Assembly (NCBI GenBank): GCA_964473465.1
Contig: CAYYPE010000005.1
Location: 178,571 to 242,570 of the forward strand
DNA length: 64,000 nt
Reading direction: 5' to 3'
Source of the DNA: CALHRB01 sp964473465
GTDB taxonomy: Bacteria > Bacteroidota > Ignavibacteria > Kapaibacteriales > UBA2268
Every line of letters starts with the position of its first letter. The first letter of the stretch is position 1. Below are positions 7,146-16,718 of this stretch, one piece after another. The notes below the pieces were generated by a model. It was given only the letters and a program-made list of their open reading frames with translations, was not told where the DNA came from and did no database searches. Position numbers and translations under genes: made by a program.

Positions 7146-9755
7146 TTGAAAAAAATATTTAAAAATATAATATTAGCAATATTTATTTTAAAATTAGCAC
7201 TTCTAACTAATATATTCGCTCAAAACGAAGTTAAATTAACCAATCAAAATAGTCAGAAACTTGATTCAGATACAACTTTAAAAATTACTAAAAATAAGAC
7301 CGGGCTTGATTCCATAGTATATTTCTCGGCTAATGATACGATTGTTTTTGATATCAATTCTAAAGTTCTAAGGTTAAGAGGAAATTCAAAACTTAGATAC
7401 AAAACACAATTTCTTGAATCAGAAGTTATTGAGCTTTATTTTAATGAATCAACTTTGAGTGCTGAACCTGCTACAGGACACGATAATAAGCAATTTGGAT
7501 ATCCTAAATTTACTGACAGATCAGAAAGTTTTATTGGTGAAAAGATAAAATATAATTTTAAGACCAATCAAGGATTGATTTCTCTTGCAGAAACCGAAAT
7601 AGGTGATGGATATTATCAGGGAGCCAAAATTAAGCGTGTTTCAGAAAATGAATTATTTGTTAAAGATGGAGCATATACCACTTGCGACGCACCTGACCCC
7701 CATTTTTACTTTGGTTCTCCAGAAATGAAGGTAGTTATGCAAGATAGAATTTTTTTAGACCCAATAATATTTTATGTTCAGGATTTACCAATATTTATTT
7801 TGCCAATAGGACTATTTTTCCCGAGTAAAACTGGAAGGCAGTCAGGTATAATAATACCCTCTTTCTTTCTTTCCACATCAAGAGGAGTTCAGCTTAATGA
7901 TATTGGTCTTTACCTTGCATTAAGCGATTATTATGATACAAAATTCACTGTGGATTTTTTTTCAAAGGGTGGTTATACCTTAAAGAACTACACACAGTGG
8001 GTTAAGCGAGATGAATTCAGTGGAAATTTAAATTTACAATACGGAAAAACAAGGTTCAACCCTGACGATGAATATACACAGAATTGGAGAGTTGATGTCC
8101 GACATAATCATACACTAACCCCAACAGAGAAAATCTCGGCTAATCTAAGCTTTTCAACACCTGATTTTAACAGAAATACTTCATGGAATCTTGCTAATAG
8201 AGTGGTTCAGGATATCAGGTCTGATGCTTATTATAATAATCAATTTGATAATGGTTCATCTCTGTCTCTCTCCTATTCAAGATCTCAAAATATTATAAAT
8301 AATACATATAATGAAACTCCCTCAATATCATTTTCAATTCCACAATGGAATTTCCTTAAGCCTTATGTCTCTTCAACAAACTGGTTAAAAGATTTTTCAT
8401 TTACTTACAGTGGCTCTGCTCAATATAATACCATCAAAAGTATTGAAACAAAGCCAGTTATAGTCAACGATTCAGTAGTCAGATATGATTCTACGTTTAA
8501 ATACACATATTCATCAAGAATAAGTCACAGCCCAAGAATCAGCCTTTCACTACCTAAATTATCATATTTTTCTATTACTCCTTCTTTTAGTTTTAGTTTT
8601 AATAACTATTTCAGGCGATTGAACCGAAATGTCAATTTAGTTGATTCAACTATTACAGACAATCTTGAAAGAGGCTTTTTCACTGAATACACATATAATC
8701 TTGGTCTAAATGTATCAACAAGGCTTTATGGCACCATACAACCAAACATTTTAGGCATAAGAGCATTACGTCATACTCTACAACCAAATATCGGATGGAG
8801 TTATTCCCCAGACTTATCGACAGAAAAATTAGGTTTTTATGGATATTATAATGATCCAAGAAGTAACAACAGAGTTAGATATTCAAAGTTTGAACCCGAT
8901 GGTGGTGGTCTTGCATCGAGCAGATTGTCTAATTCATTAACATATTCACTTGCTAATAGTTTTGGAGCAAAAATTATTCAGGGAGACACTCTTGATGATT
9001 TAACAGTTGAGTTTCTAACAATCAATCTTAATGGCTTTTATAATTTTGCAGCTGACTCACTTCGAGCAAGTGACTTAAATTTAAGCTTCTATACTCCATC
9101 TTTTGCAAATATTAATTTTAACGGCAGTGCCGCTTTTACTCTTTATGATGAAGAAAGAGATTTTGACATTAAAAATAACATTCTACTGAATTCTTATCAC
9201 AGAATTAATAAATTTTTATTGGAAACACAGAATGTTCCAGCAAGACTGACAAGTTTTAGTGTTAACCTTTCTACTTCTTTTTCCTCATCAGGTTCTGTTT
9301 CTTCTTCAACAGAAACAGAGAATAAAATGGATTCTATTGGTTTAGGTGAACGATTCCAGCAAAGAATGACAGGAGAAGAAGAATTTTTTGACTTTTTTGG
9401 TGATAAATCTCCGGGATATTCAAATTTCAATTTTCCATGGACATTATCTCTATCACTTAGATATTTGTATTCAAAACCATATAAGCACCTTAAAAGCGAA
9501 ACTATAGACCTGACAGCAAATTTTTCATTTCGATTGACAGAAACATGGATGATAACAGGTGGAGCCCAATTTAATTTTGTATCGAAAGAATTAATCGTTC
9601 CAAATTTTAACATAACAAAGGATTTGCATTGCTGGCAGTTTAATTTCACATGGTATCCAATTGGGATTAATAATGGTTTTTACTTGATGTTTGGAATAAA
9701 AGCACCTCAATTGCAGGATTTAAAGATTGAAAAACGCAGCAGCCCGTTCTTTTAA
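7146..9755 (+). CDS. lptD: LptD/OstA-like outer-membrane LPS assembly porin
   Basis: This 869-residue outer-membrane protein should insert LPS into the outer leaflet. The start is TTG at 7146, chosen because it gives a complete signal peptide (KKIFKNII then a hydrophobic run ending IFAQ). Residues of about 60-200 form the OstA-type periplasmic beta-jellyroll (DTIVFDINSKVLRLRGNSKL). The rest is a long series of alternating strands rich in Tyr, Asn and Ser, ending in aromatic strands, as expected for a 26-strand barrel. LptE and the cysteine pattern of E. coli LptD are not evident. It follows the lipoprotein gene by 8 bases and its stop overlaps the convergent oxidase gene. Confidence 0.85.
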   Translation: MKKIFKNIILAIFILKLALLTNIFAQNEVKLTNQNSQKLDSDTTLKITKNKTGLDSIVYFSANDTIVFDINSKVLRLRGNSKLRYKTQFLESEVIELYFNESTLSAEPATGHDNKQFGYPKFTDRSESFIGEKIKYNFKTNQGLISLAETEIGDGYYQGAKIKRVSENELFVKDGAYTTCDAPDPHFYFGSPEMKVVMQDRIFLDPIIFYVQDLPIFILPIGLFFPSKTGRQSGIIIPSFFLSTSRGVQLNDIGLYLALSDYYDTKFTVDFFSKGGYTLKNYTQWVKRDEFSGNLNLQYGKTRFNPDDEYTQNWRVDVRHNHTLTPTEKISANLSFSTPDFNRNTSWNLANRVVQDIRSDAYYNNQFDNGSSLSLSYSRSQNIINNTYNETPSISFSIPQWNFLKPYVSSTNWLKDFSFTYSGSAQYNTIKSIETKPVIVNDSVVRYDSTFKYTYSSRISHSPRISLSLPKLSYFSITPSFSFSFNNYFRRLNRNVNLVDSTITDNLERGFFTEYTYNLGLNVSTRLYGTIQPNILGIRALRHTLQPNIGWSYSPDLSTEKLGFYGYYNDPRSNNRVRYSKFEPDGGGLASSRLSNSLTYSLANSFGAKIIQGDTLDDLTVEFLTINLNGFYNFAADSLRASDLNLSFYTPSFANINFNGSAAFTLYDEERDFDIKNNILLNSYHRINKFLLETQNVPARLTSFSVNLSTSFSSSGSVSSSTETENKMDSIGLGERFQQRMTGEEEFFDFFGDKSPGYSNFNFPWTLSLSLRYLYSKPYKHLKSETIDLTANFSFRLTETWMITGGAQFNFVSKELIVPNFNITKDLHCWQFNFTWYPIGINNGFYLMFGIKAPQLQDLKIEKRSSPFF

Positions 9756-11227
9756 TCAAATAAATTTCCCTTTCCCAAAAGATTTTTGGGGTCAAGAACA
9801 TTTTTTATCTTCTTCATTGATTCAATACCCGCTACACCAATCATTTGCTGGAGATATTTCTTTTTGATTTTACCTATTCCATGTTCAGCAGAGACAGTTC
9901 CACCCAAATCAATAGCTTTTTGCATGATAATCTCATAGAATTTTAGAGCTATGTTCTTTTCTGATTCGTCCTTTGGAAAAATATTTGCGTGTAGATGACT
10001 ATTACCAATATGTCCAAAAATAACATGTTCCAATTGAGTTGCTTGTAACATTTCTTTAAGATAATAATAATACTCTCTGAAATTTTTAGACGGGACTGCT
10101 GTATCAGTGCCGATCTTTCTCATTCTGTTCTTTACGATGATTTCATTTATAGTCAGGGGCAGTTGATGTCTGAAATCTCTAAAATTATTATGCTGATTTT
10201 CATTAGTAGCAACCCATGTTGAATCTGCAAAAGAACTGAACAGCGAAATTACTTCAAACCACTTTTCAAGAATTTCATTTTCTTTGTTTTCATTATATTC
10301 CTGTTCGATCCAAATAGCTCCCTTGCTGCCTTCAGGTATTTGAGGATATTTATCCCTGAGAAGATTCAAAGAATTTTCATCAAAAAATTCAATTAATCTG
10401 GCAGCAATATCATTATTTTCTTCAATACTTTTTTTATTATTAATTATGCTTTTCTCTCTTATGGAATCAGTAAATTCAAGTAAATGATTTTCGCTGTCAA
10501 AAAAAATAATTAAACCCAAAATCCTATCCGGTTGATTATTTACTGATAAAGTTATCTCTTCGATAACACCAATAGTTCCTTCAGAACCAATGAAAAGATC
10601 AATTACGTCCATGTTTGATCTTAAAAAATATCCACCAGAGTGTTTTGTATCGGGAGTTATAATTTCTTCAAACTCAATAATGATTTGTTTATTCTCATTG
10701 GTTATTAAAGTCATTTTATTTTTATCGGCAAAATTTTCGTCTCTTGTTAATTTCAGCTCCTCCCCATCAGGTAAAACAACAGAAAGTCCCTTCACAAAAT
10801 TTCTAATCGGACCATATTTAAATGACCTTGAACCTGATGAATTATTAGCAACATTGCCACCTAAGGAACTGTTTTTTTCAGTAGGATTCGGAGGTAAGTA
10901 AAGATTATATTTATTAAGAGCATCCTCGAGTTGAAGTAGTGTTACACCCGGTTGAACTCTGACAAATTTTTTTTGAGGATTGATTTCAATTATTTCGTTT
11001 AATTTTTCGATGGACACTATAATATCATTATTGGGAACTTTACCTCCAGTTAAACCTGTCCCAGCTGCTGAAATCACGTAGCTTTTATTGGAATTGAAAA
11101 GTTGGATGATTATTTGCTTTAATTCATCTTTGCTTTCGGGAATGATAACTTGATTACTAATTCCTTTAAGATTTGAAGCATCACTTAGATAAGTTTCAAT
11201 TGTATCTGAATCTGTTTTTATAATCAT
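9752..11227 (-). CDS. FAD-linked oxidase, GlcD / D-lactate dehydrogenase type
   Basis: This 491-residue flavoenzyme belongs to the VAO/PCMH-fold family that oxidises 2-hydroxy acids such as glycolate or D-lactate. The FAD-binding segments SAAGTGLTGGKVP and GNVANNSSGSRSFKYG, then LFIGSEGTIGVI, are clear. The C-terminal FAD-oxidase domain carries HIGNSHLHANIFP and ends with SAEHGIGKIKKKYL, both diagnostic. No iron-sulfur domain is attached and no GlcE/GlcF partner is adjacent, so the electron acceptor and substrate are open. It follows the PASTA gene by 7 bases and ends in a 4-base convergent overlap with lptD. Confidence 0.87.
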   Translation of the reverse strand: MIIKTDSDTIETYLSDASNLKGISNQVIIPESKDELKQIIIQLFNSNKSYVISAAGTGLTGGKVPNNDIIVSIEKLNEIIEINPQKKFVRVQPGVTLLQLEDALNKYNLYLPPNPTEKNSSLGGNVANNSSGSRSFKYGPIRNFVKGLSVVLPDGEELKLTRDENFADKNKMTLITNENKQIIIEFEEIITPDTKHSGGYFLRSNMDVIDLFIGSEGTIGVIEEITLSVNNQPDRILGLIIFFDSENHLLEFTDSIREKSIINNKKSIEENNDIAARLIEFFDENSLNLLRDKYPQIPEGSKGAIWIEQEYNENKENEILEKWFEVISLFSSFADSTWVATNENQHNNFRDFRHQLPLTINEIIVKNRMRKIGTDTAVPSKNFREYYYYLKEMLQATQLEHVIFGHIGNSHLHANIFPKDESEKNIALKFYEIIMQKAIDLGGTVSAEHGIGKIKKKYLQQMIGVAGIESMKKIKNVLDPKNLLGKGNLFD

Positions 11228-11234
11228 TTGTTCT

Positions 11235-11969
11235 TTATTTGGATATAATTAAATCTATCTTATCTAATTTCTTTAATGTACTACCCGGTTCCGGTTTTTG
11301 ATTTATGACAGTGTTCTCGATGTATGTATGATGTTTTTCGAAAGATATATTACCTACACTAAGACCAATTTCATTTATTATTTTAACTGCTTCATCATAA
11401 TTTGACCCAATGAAATTTGGGACTTTAACTAAATTTTCTGGTCCTTTACTAACAATTAAATTAATACTACTACCGTAAGAGACTTTGTTGGGGTAGCTTA
11501 CACTTTGGGAAATAACAGTGTCAACTCCATATGTGTCATTAAACACATATTCAACATTACCAACTGATAATCCTTTGTTAGTCAAATTAACTCTTGCAGT
11601 TCTCAAGGGCATGCCAACCAGATAAGGAACTTCAACAGTTTCCTGCCCTTTACTCACAGTAAGGTAAACACTTCTTTCCTTCTTGACTTCCATGTTAGCA
11701 CGTGGAATTTGACTGATGACATAACCTTGTGGAGCTTTATCGCTACTTAACTCATTTATTTTGGCAACAACCAAACCAGCTTCCTCCATCAAATTAATAG
11801 CATCTTTGACATCTTTACCTACGACATCCGGTACCTTAACAACTTCACGATTGTGAATTAATGAAGGTAATAATGCCAGATCAAGTATGATAACTATTAT
11901 AAAAATCGTTACACTAAAACTCAGAAGTACTATTGCATAGGGAATTAATTGCTTAATCTTTTCATTCAA
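11235..11969 (-). CDS. PASTA domain-containing membrane protein
   Basis: This 244-residue protein has a short cytosolic start, one membrane helix (about residues 10-34), and three extracytoplasmic PASTA repeats, each opening with a VPD(V)-, VPYLVG- or VPNFIG-type motif. PASTA domains in other bacteria bind peptidoglycan fragments or septal cell-wall material. Here they are not fused to a kinase or a penicillin-binding protein, a free-standing form common in Bacteroidota. It probably shares a transcript with the flavin oxidase gene 7 bases downstream, though no functional link is obvious. The Ser/Thr kinase elsewhere in the window has no PASTA repeats. Confidence 0.87.
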   Translation of the reverse strand: MNEKIKQLIPYAIVLLSFSVTIFIIVIILDLALLPSLIHNREVVKVPDVVGKDVKDAINLMEEAGLVVAKINELSSDKAPQGYVISQIPRANMEVKKERSVYLTVSKGQETVEVPYLVGMPLRTARVNLTNKGLSVGNVEYVFNDTYGVDTVISQSVSYPNKVSYGSSINLIVSKGPENLVKVPNFIGSNYDEAVKIINEIGLSVGNISFEKHHTYIENTVINQKPEPGSTLKKLDKIDLIISK

Positions 11970-12119
11970 CTTTTTTACTCCAAATTTTTTATGCTTTCAA
12001 AAATAAATTTATTTTAGCAAAAATTCTAATAGAGATTTATCTCATTAAAAATTCAATTATATTTTTAACGTCTCAAAACCCTTAAAATATTTAATTAAAG
12101 ACAATATTGAAGAATTTGA

Positions 12120-13130
12120 ATGAATAATATTGATGTTCCATCATTAAGTAAATTGATTCTTAGCAATACCAACATTTTATTAACCACACATCTCAATCCA
12201 GACGGAGACGCTATTGGTAGTGTTCTTGGTTTATATCACTATTTAAAACTAGTTAAGAAAAATGCAAGAATTATTATGTCAGATCCAGTTCCAGAAAACT
12301 TGAGGTTTCTCACTGGAGTATCAGAGATTGAGCTATTCAATGCAAATTCCGATTATGATTGGCTTGGCTCTCTCGATCTGATTTTGATACTCGATTTAAA
12401 CGAGATATCAAGATTGAAAGGACTTGAAAAATATATATTGAACTCAAAAGCTAAAAAGGTTGTAATAGATCACCATCTCGAACCTAAAGATTTCGCAGAT
12501 TTTTATCTTGTTGATACAGATGCATCTTCAACTGGTGAAATGATTTATAAAATAATTACTCAGGATAAATCAGTTGAAATCAATAAAAGTATTGCTGAAA
12601 ACCTTTATGCTGCAATTCTAACTGATTCCGGATCATTTAGATTTCCAAGGACTGACGAGGAAGTTCACATGATTATAGCTGATCTGATTCGAAATGGAGC
12701 AGATCCAGTAAGAATTTATGAGGAAATCTATAATAAAAATTCATTTAACAAAATAAGACTCCTCGGAAGAGGATATTCGAACTTAGAGTTATTTTTCGAT
12801 GGTATATTTTGCCTTATGACACTCAGAAAGGAAGATTTTTTAGCAACAAATACAAATAACTCTGACCTTGAAAATTTCGTTGAATCTTTGATGGCTATTG
12901 ATAAAGTTAAAATTGGTGTTCTATTAGCTGAAATCCCAGATGGAGATGAAATTAAGCTTTCCTTCAGGTCAAAGGGTAATTATTCAGTTCGTGATTTAGC
13001 AATGAAGTTCAACGGTGGCGGTCATTTGAATGCATCAGGTGCAAGAATTCAATCTGTTTCATTGGAATCTGTAAGAAAGAGACTATTAGAAGAATCTGAA
13101 AATTTATTTTTTAAAAATAACAAAGAATAA
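12120..13130 (+). CDS. nrnA: DHH-DHHA1 phosphoesterase, NrnA-type oligoribonuclease / pAp phosphatase
   Basis: This protein degrades very short oligonucleotides and probably 3'-phosphoadenosine 5'-phosphate. It carries the DHH-superfamily motifs in order: TTHLNPDGDAIGS (metal-binding His and Asp), a single Asp in LILDLNE, VIDHHLEP (the DHH motif) and LTDSGSFRFPRT. The DHHA1 domain ends with FNGGGHLNASGA, the substrate-binding GGGH. At 336 residues it matches the family. It stands alone on the plus strand and ends 11 bases before the convergent recR stop. Confidence 0.9.
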   Translation: MNNIDVPSLSKLILSNTNILLTTHLNPDGDAIGSVLGLYHYLKLVKKNARIIMSDPVPENLRFLTGVSEIELFNANSDYDWLGSLDLILILDLNEISRLKGLEKYILNSKAKKVVIDHHLEPKDFADFYLVDTDASSTGEMIYKIITQDKSVEINKSIAENLYAAILTDSGSFRFPRTDEEVHMIIADLIRNGADPVRIYEEIYNKNSFNKIRLLGRGYSNLELFFDGIFCLMTLRKEDFLATNTNNSDLENFVESLMAIDKVKIGVLLAEIPDGDEIKLSFRSKGNYSVRDLAMKFNGGGHLNASGARIQSVSLESVRKRLLEESENLFFKNNKE

Positions 13131-13141
13131 TTTAAAAATAA

Positions 13142-13738
13142 TTAAATTACCTCCACCCTACCCTCTATAGCCCTTGTTATAGTAGCATCATCAACAAATT
13201 CGAGCTCTGCTCCAACAGGCATACCTCTTGCAATTCTTGTTGTTTTAATACCAAGAGGGGTTAGTAGTTTTGCAATGTATTGTGTTGTAACCTCGCCTTC
13301 GATGCTTGGATTCAATGCTACTATTACTTCTTCGACAGAATTAATCCTTTCCATTAATTCTTTTATCTTAATGTCATTTTGAGTAATGCCCTCAAGAGGG
13401 TTAATCACTCCGTGCAAAACATGATATAAACCTTTGTATTCACTTGTTTTTTCAATAGCAATGACATCATTTGGAGCTTCAACAACACAAATAGTTCTTC
13501 TGTCTCTTCGTTCAGACGAACAAATCGGGCAGGGATCAACTTCAGTATAATTAAAGCATTGGGAACAGTATTTAACTTTTTCTTTAAGTTCTATCAGGCC
13601 TTTTGCGAACTTAGCAATAAAATCATCGGGTTGTTTGACTAAATAATATGTTAATCTTTGGGCTGATTTTCTACCAATTGAAGGCAAAGATGAAAGTATT
13701 TCAATCATTCTTTCTATACTTTCGGAAGTATATAGCAT
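13142..13738 (-). CDS. recR: Recombination mediator protein RecR
   Basis: RecR works with RecO (and RecF) to load RecA at single-strand gaps. All parts are visible in 198 residues: the helix-hairpin-helix LPSIGRKSAQRL, a C4 zinc finger (CSQC...CPIC), the Toprim domain (ICVVEAPNDVIAIEKT and ALNPSIEGEVTT), and the C-terminal region with RIARGMPVGAELEFVDDATI. It lies 27 bases after ebfC, the usual recR neighbour, and forms a two-gene unit. Confidence 0.96.
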   Translation of the reverse strand: MLYTSESIERMIEILSSLPSIGRKSAQRLTYYLVKQPDDFIAKFAKGLIELKEKVKYCSQCFNYTEVDPCPICSSERRDRRTICVVEAPNDVIAIEKTSEYKGLYHVLHGVINPLEGITQNDIKIKELMERINSVEEVIVALNPSIEGEVTTQYIAKLLTPLGIKTTRIARGMPVGAELEFVDDATITRAIEGRVEVI

Positions 13739-13765
13739 CAGGAGTTCCTTAAAATCAAAAAAAGG

Positions 13766-14092
13766 TTAAATATTAAAATTAAGTCCGGGAATGTTTGGCA
13801 GAAAATTTGTAAATTTTGACATTTCATCTTTCATCATCTTTTGAGATTCATTGAAAGCATTATTAACTGCACCTCTTACTAAATCTTCAATCATTTGTCT
13901 GTCTTTGGTGTCGATTAGTTCATCGCTTATATTAATCTTCAGAATTTGCTGATTACCATTAATAGTAACTGAAACCATACCACCACCAGTTTCGACAGTA
14001 ACAGTTTTTCTCGAAAGTTCAGACTTGATTTTTTCCATCTCTTCCTGAATCTTTTGAAACTGACCTAAAATATTTTTAAAATCAAAATCCAT
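13766..14092 (-). CDS. ebfC: YbaB/EbfC family nucleoid-associated protein
   Basis: This small DNA-binding dimer has 108 residues from the ATG at 14092. I use that start because AAGGA lies 7 bases upstream and the protein then begins with the family-typical amphipathic helix FKNILGQFQKIQEEMEKI; a longer frame reaches 14173. The central VETGGGMVSVTINGNQQILKINI strand region and the C-terminal helix ending in LPNIPGLN are characteristic. It is the standard partner upstream of recR. Confidence 0.92.
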   Translation of the reverse strand: MDFDFKNILGQFQKIQEEMEKIKSELSRKTVTVETGGGMVSVTINGNQQILKINISDELIDTKDRQMIEDLVRGAVNNAFNESQKMMKDEMSKFTNFLPNIPGLNFNI

Positions 14093-14239
14093 AAAAATCC
14101 TTACAATTAATAATCTCAATTTTCGATTATATTTTTTTAATTTCTCTGAATTAGTATTATTTTTTGCAACCATACAAAAACAATTACGTTATGAATTTGA
14201 CGAAACTAATAATTTTTTAATTTTTATTTTGAGGTTATT

Positions 14240-14941
14240 ATGGGTATTTTCAGTAGAATAGCTGATATTTTTAAATCAAATGTGAATGATGCACTCGATA
14301 AAGCAGAAGACCCCGAGAAAATGCTTAAGCAAATGGTTCTTGAAATGGAAGAATCGGTTAACAAAGCCACCCTCGCTGTCGCAAATGCCATAGCCAATGA
14401 AAAGTCACTCGAAAGAAAGCTCGAAAAGGCACGTAATGAGAAAAAAGATTGGGAACAAAAAGCTGTTCAGGCTCTTCAGGCTGGGCGTGAAGACCTTGCA
14501 AAAGCCGCTCTTGAGAAAAAAGCAATTGCTGAGAGAAATGTTATTGACTTGGAACCTATTTATCAACAAGCTAAAGCTACTTCTGACAAAATGCGAACAC
14601 AATTAAATTCTTTAAAAGCTAAGTTAGAAGAAGCAAGAAGCAGACAAAGCACATTAATAGCCCGTTCTCAAGCAGCAAAAGCACAAAAGCAAATTGCACA
14701 ATCTTTTTCAGGAGTTGGCTCTGATGCATTCAGTAAATTTGATAAGTTTGAAGGAAAAATCGAGAAACTCGAGTCAGAAGCCACAGCTTTCGAGCAACTG
14801 GCTGGTGAGAACACAAAATTAGAAGATGAGTTCAAAATGCTCTCTACTTCCAGTAATGTCGATGCTGACTTGCTTGAGCTCAAGGCAAAGCTTGGTATGC
14901 TTCCTGAGTCAAAGGAAGAAAATAAACCTACCGAATCTTAA
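14240..14941 (+). CDS. pspA: PspA/IM30 family phage shock protein
   Basis: PspA-family proteins polymerise on stressed membranes, and the bacterial members belong to the ESCRT-III superfamily. The 233-residue chain begins MGIFSRIADIFKSNVNDALDKAEDPEKMLKQ in the usual amphipathic helix-plus-linker pattern, and then is almost wholly coiled-coil helix to about residue 220. GAGG lies before the ATG. No PspF, PspB or PspC gene is nearby. It is followed by a YbjN-like gene 80 bases later, on the same strand. Confidence 0.92.
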   Translation: MGIFSRIADIFKSNVNDALDKAEDPEKMLKQMVLEMEESVNKATLAVANAIANEKSLERKLEKARNEKKDWEQKAVQALQAGREDLAKAALEKKAIAERNVIDLEPIYQQAKATSDKMRTQLNSLKAKLEEARSRQSTLIARSQAAKAQKQIAQSFSGVGSDAFSKFDKFEGKIEKLESEATAFEQLAGENTKLEDEFKMLSTSSNVDADLLELKAKLGMLPESKEENKPTES

Positions 14942-15021
14942 TTAGAGATGTGGTTTTTTCGATTTCACGCACTTTAATCATTTGCTGTATTTAAATTAAT
15001 TTTATTTTCAATGGAGAAATT

Positions 15022-15513
15022 ATGAATACCGAAACAAATTCAAACACTAATACAGATACATTTTCAACCGACACACCCAAAGAGTTAATACAACAAACAA
15101 TAGAAAAAGTATCAAATTATCTTAAAGAAATTTACCCAAATCACATATCTTTTGGTGATGGAACTTTTACTATTGCCAGAGGATCTTCGCAGGTTATGAT
15201 TGTTGTTCGACCATTTACTGATACTGAATCTTGCGTAGAATGTATTTCAAATGTTGTAACATCTGCCAATGTTACGCCAGATTTAATGAGATTTTTATTA
15301 AGAAAAAATTCTGAGCTTCATTTTGGTGCTTTTGGTTTACTTTTCGATGACACTATTACTTTTTCCCATTCATTGCCGGGTGCCAATCTTGACCCTAATG
15401 AACTGAGAACTGCTGTTGATGCTGTTGCAATCATCTCGGATTATTATGATGATATTATAGTAGAACTTGCAGGTGGAAAAAGAGCTTCCGATATTATTGA
15501 GGATTTAGAATAA
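15022..15513 (+). CDS. YbjN-like (type III chaperone-fold) protein
   Basis: This is a 163-residue soluble protein with a Ser/Thr/Asn-rich N-terminus of about 25 residues, then an alpha/beta domain. The pattern FGDGTFTIARGSSQVMIVVRPF, LRKNSELHFGAFGLLFDDTITFSH and a late Leu-rich helix matches the YbjN / secretion-chaperone fold. This fold binds peptides or proteins; no substrate is evident. Co-direction with pspA suggests a stress link, but an 80-base gap separates them. GGAG lies before the ATG. A strong terminator follows. The fold assignment is moderate and the role is unknown. Confidence 0.65.
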   Translation: MNTETNSNTNTDTFSTDTPKELIQQTIEKVSNYLKEIYPNHISFGDGTFTIARGSSQVMIVVRPFTDTESCVECISNVVTSANVTPDLMRFLLRKNSELHFGAFGLLFDDTITFSHSLPGANLDPNELRTAVDAVAIISDYYDDIIVELAGGKRASDIIEDLE

Positions 15514-15534
15514 CTTCATTCATCAGTTTTTATT

Positions 15535-15574
15535 AAAAAAGCAGTTGAGGATAATTCACAACTGCTTTTTTTTT
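15535..15574. terminator. Bidirectional intrinsic terminator
   Basis: A GCAGTTG/CAACTGC stem (15541-15547 with 15559-15565) is flanked by six A on the left and nine T on the right, extending the stem and giving a U-run in both directions. It separates the YbjN-like gene from the convergent T9SS cargo gene. Confidence 0.9.
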
Positions 15575-15594
15575 CATATATTAATTTTTTCAAA

Positions 15595-16653
15595 TTACCT
15601 GACAATATTAAATTTTGTGGCTATTTTATCTTTGCCTGAATTAATAATACAAAAGTAGTTACCAGAAACTAAATTGGAAACATCAAGATCAATCTCAGTA
15701 TTTTGCACACTTTCATAATTTTCAAATTTCTTTTCGAGGACAACATTTCCTTTTAAATCAACAATAGCTATGGAAAGAATCAAATTGCTTTCAAATGAGG
15801 ATAATCCAATATTTAAGTTTGTTTGATTATTATTTAATATGATTTTTTCAAGGGTAAAACTGTTGAAACTAATATAATCATTAACACCTGAAGTTCCCGT
15901 GTTGACTATTGGTATAATCATTGGGTCAATATCAATCGGAACCCCCTCTAATTGAATTAAACTGCCTAAATTTGAGGATACCCAGCCATTCTGTGTATAA
16001 ATCAAAACACAACATCTTTCCTGATTAGCTCCATCCCCATGTTTGTTAGAAAAAACAACATAACCGTTGTTATTTACTCTTACACTTCTGGTGAGAACCA
16101 TTACAACAAAAGGACCAGAATAGTTAATTGGATTATCAAAGTTAATATAAGAAAATTTAGGACTGGTTAGATTTGTATCAAGATTTTCAAGGAAAAACAT
16201 CTGATTCCCAATTGGAGAACCTTCGGGAAGCCCATTCATCTGATTTGAATTATATATTGAAACCACCAGACTGTCTTCCATTGTTCCAACAACTTTGAAT
16301 GCTACAGCAATAAGAATCCCCTCGATAGAACCGCTTGTGGCAACTGGAAATTTTTCCCCTAAAAAATAATATATTGGATTAGTTCCTGTTATTGGATAAT
16401 TGTTTCCCTGAATATTAACAGCATAAGTTACAAATTGAGTTGCTCTTAAAAAGTGATCATTCAAAGTATCATTAGAAGAAAGCAATTTGTTTGCTTTGGA
16501 AAAATGCTCAATTGGTTTGACATAGATTTTTGAATAATCTAAATCTGATGGCACAATGCATGAATGAGCATTGTAATTTACAACTAATGGTTGTGAAAAA
16601 ACGGTAAGCGAACAGATTAACCCCACTGCTAAAAAAAGTAAAAATCTTTTCAT
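15595..16653 (-). CDS. Secreted protein with T9SS type A sorting domain
   Basis: This 352-residue secreted protein starts with a signal peptide (KRFLLFLAVGLICSLTVFSQ). The middle is beta-rich and unlike any enzyme family that I recognise, with possible carbohydrate-binding-like strands (VAFKVVGTMEDSLVVSIYN). The last 80 residues match a type IX sorting domain: a short Asn-rich strand run, VDLKGNVVLEKKF, then LVSGNYFCIINSGKDKIATKFNIVR. This implies export across the outer membrane by the type IX system. No other T9SS component lies in the window. It is the last gene of its strand run, 65 bases after pnp. Confidence 0.82.
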   Translation of the reverse strand: MKRFLLFLAVGLICSLTVFSQPLVVNYNAHSCIVPSDLDYSKIYVKPIEHFSKANKLLSSNDTLNDHFLRATQFVTYAVNIQGNNYPITGTNPIYYFLGEKFPVATSGSIEGILIAVAFKVVGTMEDSLVVSIYNSNQMNGLPEGSPIGNQMFFLENLDTNLTSPKFSYINFDNPINYSGPFVVMVLTRSVRVNNNGYVVFSNKHGDGANQERCCVLIYTQNGWVSSNLGSLIQLEGVPIDIDPMIIPIVNTGTSGVNDYISFNSFTLEKIILNNNQTNLNIGLSSFESNLILSIAIVDLKGNVVLEKKFENYESVQNTEIDLDVSNLVSGNYFCIINSGKDKIATKFNIVR

Positions 16654-16718
16654 AAGACCCTTTAAAAAAATTAAAAATTAACTTAATGTAAATTAAAAAC
16701 AAAATTAATAAGAAAAAA